A stretch of DNA of 64,000 nt. It comes from Syngnathus acus. Its lineage: Eukaryota; Chordata; Actinopteri; Syngnathiformes; Syngnathidae. The translations under genes and the position numbers were made by a program. The notes below the pieces were generated by a model. The model was not told the origin of the DNA. It made no database searches and was given only the letters and a program-made list of their open reading frames with translations. This document shows, piece by piece, positions 61,911 through 64,000 of this stretch. Numbering within the stretch: the first letter of the stretch is position 1; each line of letters opens with the position of its first letter. The stretch spans positions 10,890,039 through 10,954,038 of the forward strand of contig NC_051097.1 in the NCBI RefSeq assembly GCF_901709675.1, given 5' to 3'.

Positions 61911-64000
61911 GTAAGTCTCGCTTTGATTATCATCATTACTCTTTTACATCTTTTTTCCCCCGCCGAGTGTTTGTTTTGAACCTGGTGATATAACGTTAAA
62001 AACCACATCCAACCAGTATCATTAGCCTGGCTAGCTCCCAATAAAACGCATCTGAGCTAATTTATTTTAGCATAGCTAGCTGCCTTTGATCGCTTTTATC
62101 TTCTTTGCTTTATTTGTTGACGTCATCCTTCGTTATTTTGCCTTCATATCGTCGTCCATTTTGGGCCGACACGTTAATTAGGTATTATTACAACAACCAT
62201 CATGCGGTCATGATGTAGATGTATCCATCTGCAAAAAGTCCAGTGGAGACATCACGTGCGTTACGTCATCTTTAGTCATACACAATCACAACATAAAGGC
62301 TGTGTTAAACGTGTAGAGTTCAAAATTTCCATCTGGTTTCAGGTATTGATTGATTGCAAACGGATTTTTTTCTCTCCCCACCTGCATTGCCTGTTAAAGA
62401 ATTTTTATGGCCTCCCCGCTGCTTCAGTGTTTAGTTCCGTTTATGCTCTCCATGGCAAATTCTGTTGTTGACAAAATCAAGGCCTGCTTCTGAAAGAGTG
62501 ACAAGATTTCCCAAACATGATGCAAAAAGATGCAATTGCCGTTTTTCTAGCAGATATTATGATTTTTGAGCTATGATTTTCTTCCAATTAGCCTTGAGGT
62601 CAAAGATTACTTTGTACAGTAACATTCACAAACATGAAAGAAATTTGCATCATAGCATCCAAACATTCAAAGCTACACCGTCAATAATGCAAATGGGCTC
62701 TACTTCCTGACATCTTGCTTTCAAGGAACTAGAAGTGAGTTGAGCTTTAAGACAAAAGTAGTGCTTGGTACCGAATTGAGGTGCTTTGAAATCTACAAGC
62801 TAGCGGCATCTTCCACGATTGTTTGTGACCGTCATACACTGCTGATGAATAATTGCAAAGTGTTGACACGCCACCGGAGCGCTCCAGGTGGTTTTCAGGC
62901 TTTTCGACAGGTGCGCATTAAATACCTCCCAGCACATTCCCGTCTTGTTGTGTCACACCGGCAAGCCTTTCATTAGCTTCTTTTTGTCTTTTCTCGGACA
63001 TTCGGGTCTCCATCGTGACAAACGAGATGATAATAAGAGGTGGCGAGGATTGTGGCGTTCCTGGGCTTGTTGTGGAAAAGCTTAGCGGGCGGCCTGTCAT
63101 TGCGGGATTCATCGCGCACGGTGACAAGCGTTGGTATGCTTGCAAGTCGCTACACGGGATGTCACCCCCCCCCCCCCCCCCCCCCCCCGCTACGGCCTAG
63201 TCTTAAAAGCAACGGCGTCTCGGTATTTCTTCCATCCATGCTTTTCGATAAGCCTTGTCGTGATTTGGTTTGCAGGTGAGCCGGGGCCTTAAGTCAACTC
63301 CAAAATCCAATCTTTTGTTCCCTCCCAGGGAGCAGGAGGAGGCCTGGACATAGTTAAGTCCGTCCGGGATGTATTTTTCTAACTGGGGGGCGCACGGGAG
63401 GGAGCCTCCTTCCCTTGCCAGTAATTCACCTGGTGCAAAGTTCAGAGAGAAAATCCGCATTCTTTGCCTCGTCTCTCTGAAGTCCGTGTATTTTTTTTTT
63501 ACGTTGGTACAACAAAGCCTGGAGCTACTTCTCAGACTTCCACACTGGCCTGAAATCTGGAAAACATTTCCTCCACTGTACTGAGCTTCTCGCACAGACG
63601 GAATTGTATTACATCCAGATGCCGACGGCCGACACCTGTCGCGGCGATCCAAAAGCGGGCGCGTCAATACTCCATGTGTGGTTGTCATTGGAGACAGTGT
63701 TTACTTTTTTTCGCCTCGTCCGCTCAAATGAGAACAAACGGAAACACAACGACGGCGACCGCGGCTTCCTGCGGAGCGCGAGCAGGATGTTGCCGTTGGC
63801 AGGTGCACTTGAGTAACTCGGCGTGCATGGAACAAGTCGAAAACATAGCTGAAAAGATTTCCGTGGCTTTGTACAGCTCACACGATTTGATTTTATGTGT
63901 CTTTTTGGACGAGATGGCCGCTACCTTGTGATCAGGAAACGGACTAATCTTTCAGGAAGTGACGTCACCGTCAAGCAGGATTTCTCAATTTCCCGCAAGC
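61911..64000 (+). other. fnbp1: Presumed first intron of fnbp1
   Basis: No coding exon is recognised on either strand. It holds a 24-base C homopolymer (63165-63188) and otherwise unremarkable sequence. Confidence 0.55.
63165..63188 (+). repeat. C homopolymer (24)
   Basis: Twenty-four consecutive C residues, the longest such run in the window. Confidence 0.92.

Overview
The window is nuclear DNA from a bony fish, almost certainly a teleost with a compact genome. The genes are vertebrate genes split by mostly short GT-AG introns and packed with little spacing. The exact species cannot be read from the sequence; a compact percomorph such as a pipefish or seahorse would fit, but that is a guess. 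No prokaryotic, viral, CRISPR or operon features were seen. Gene models were built by joining exons at GT/AG sites, requiring reading phase to match across every junction, and comparing the product with remembered vertebrate families. UTRs and transcription starts are not defined by this method.

Layout: scamp1 (+, 2.2-5.2 kb), bhmt (-, 6.4-8.3), dmgdh (+, 9.5-14.4), arsb (+, 15.2-18.0), an 11-kb gene-poor stretch, lhfpl2 (+, 29.4-30.7), jmy (+, 32.3-38.8), homer1 (-, 41.0-44.2), a shortened cmya5 (+, 45.1-47.4), hexb (+, 47.9-51.8), gfm2 (-, 52.1-55.9), nsa2 (+, 56.6-58.2), a torsin-1 gene (-, 59.0-60.8), and the first coding exon of fnbp1 (+, 61.9 kb) with its intron running off the end. The first eight genes match human 5q14 but with the block bhmt-dmgdh-arsb-lhfpl2 inverted between scamp1 and jmy. 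hexb-gfm2-nsa2 match human 5q13.3. torsin-1 and fnbp1 match human 9q34.11, so a synteny junction lies near 58.2-59.0 kb.

Functional links: bhmt and dmgdh are divergent neighbours; Bhmt makes dimethylglycine and Dmgdh consumes it. arsb and hexb encode lysosomal enzymes. gfm2 and nsa2 are divergent neighbours from an interval under 700 bp and both serve ribosomes (mitochondrial recycling; 60S biogenesis). The remaining genes act in membrane traffic, actin and membrane shaping, synaptic scaffolding and muscle.

The most notable observations are: (1) hexb carries two tandem, phase-identical versions of one active-site exon, one beta-type (Asp-Tyr) and one alpha-type (Asn-Arg), arranged so that only mutually exclusive use keeps the frame; (2) cmya5 is reduced to 700 codons, has lost the whole TRIM-like/FN3/SPRY end, and ends in a CaaX-like CVIL; (3) torsin-1 has two alternative first exons with parallel architecture; (4) a perfect 50-bp palindrome lies in the arsb-lhfpl2 gap; (5) homer1 has an extra 16-codon exon and a 71-nt intron at the position where mammals make Homer1a.
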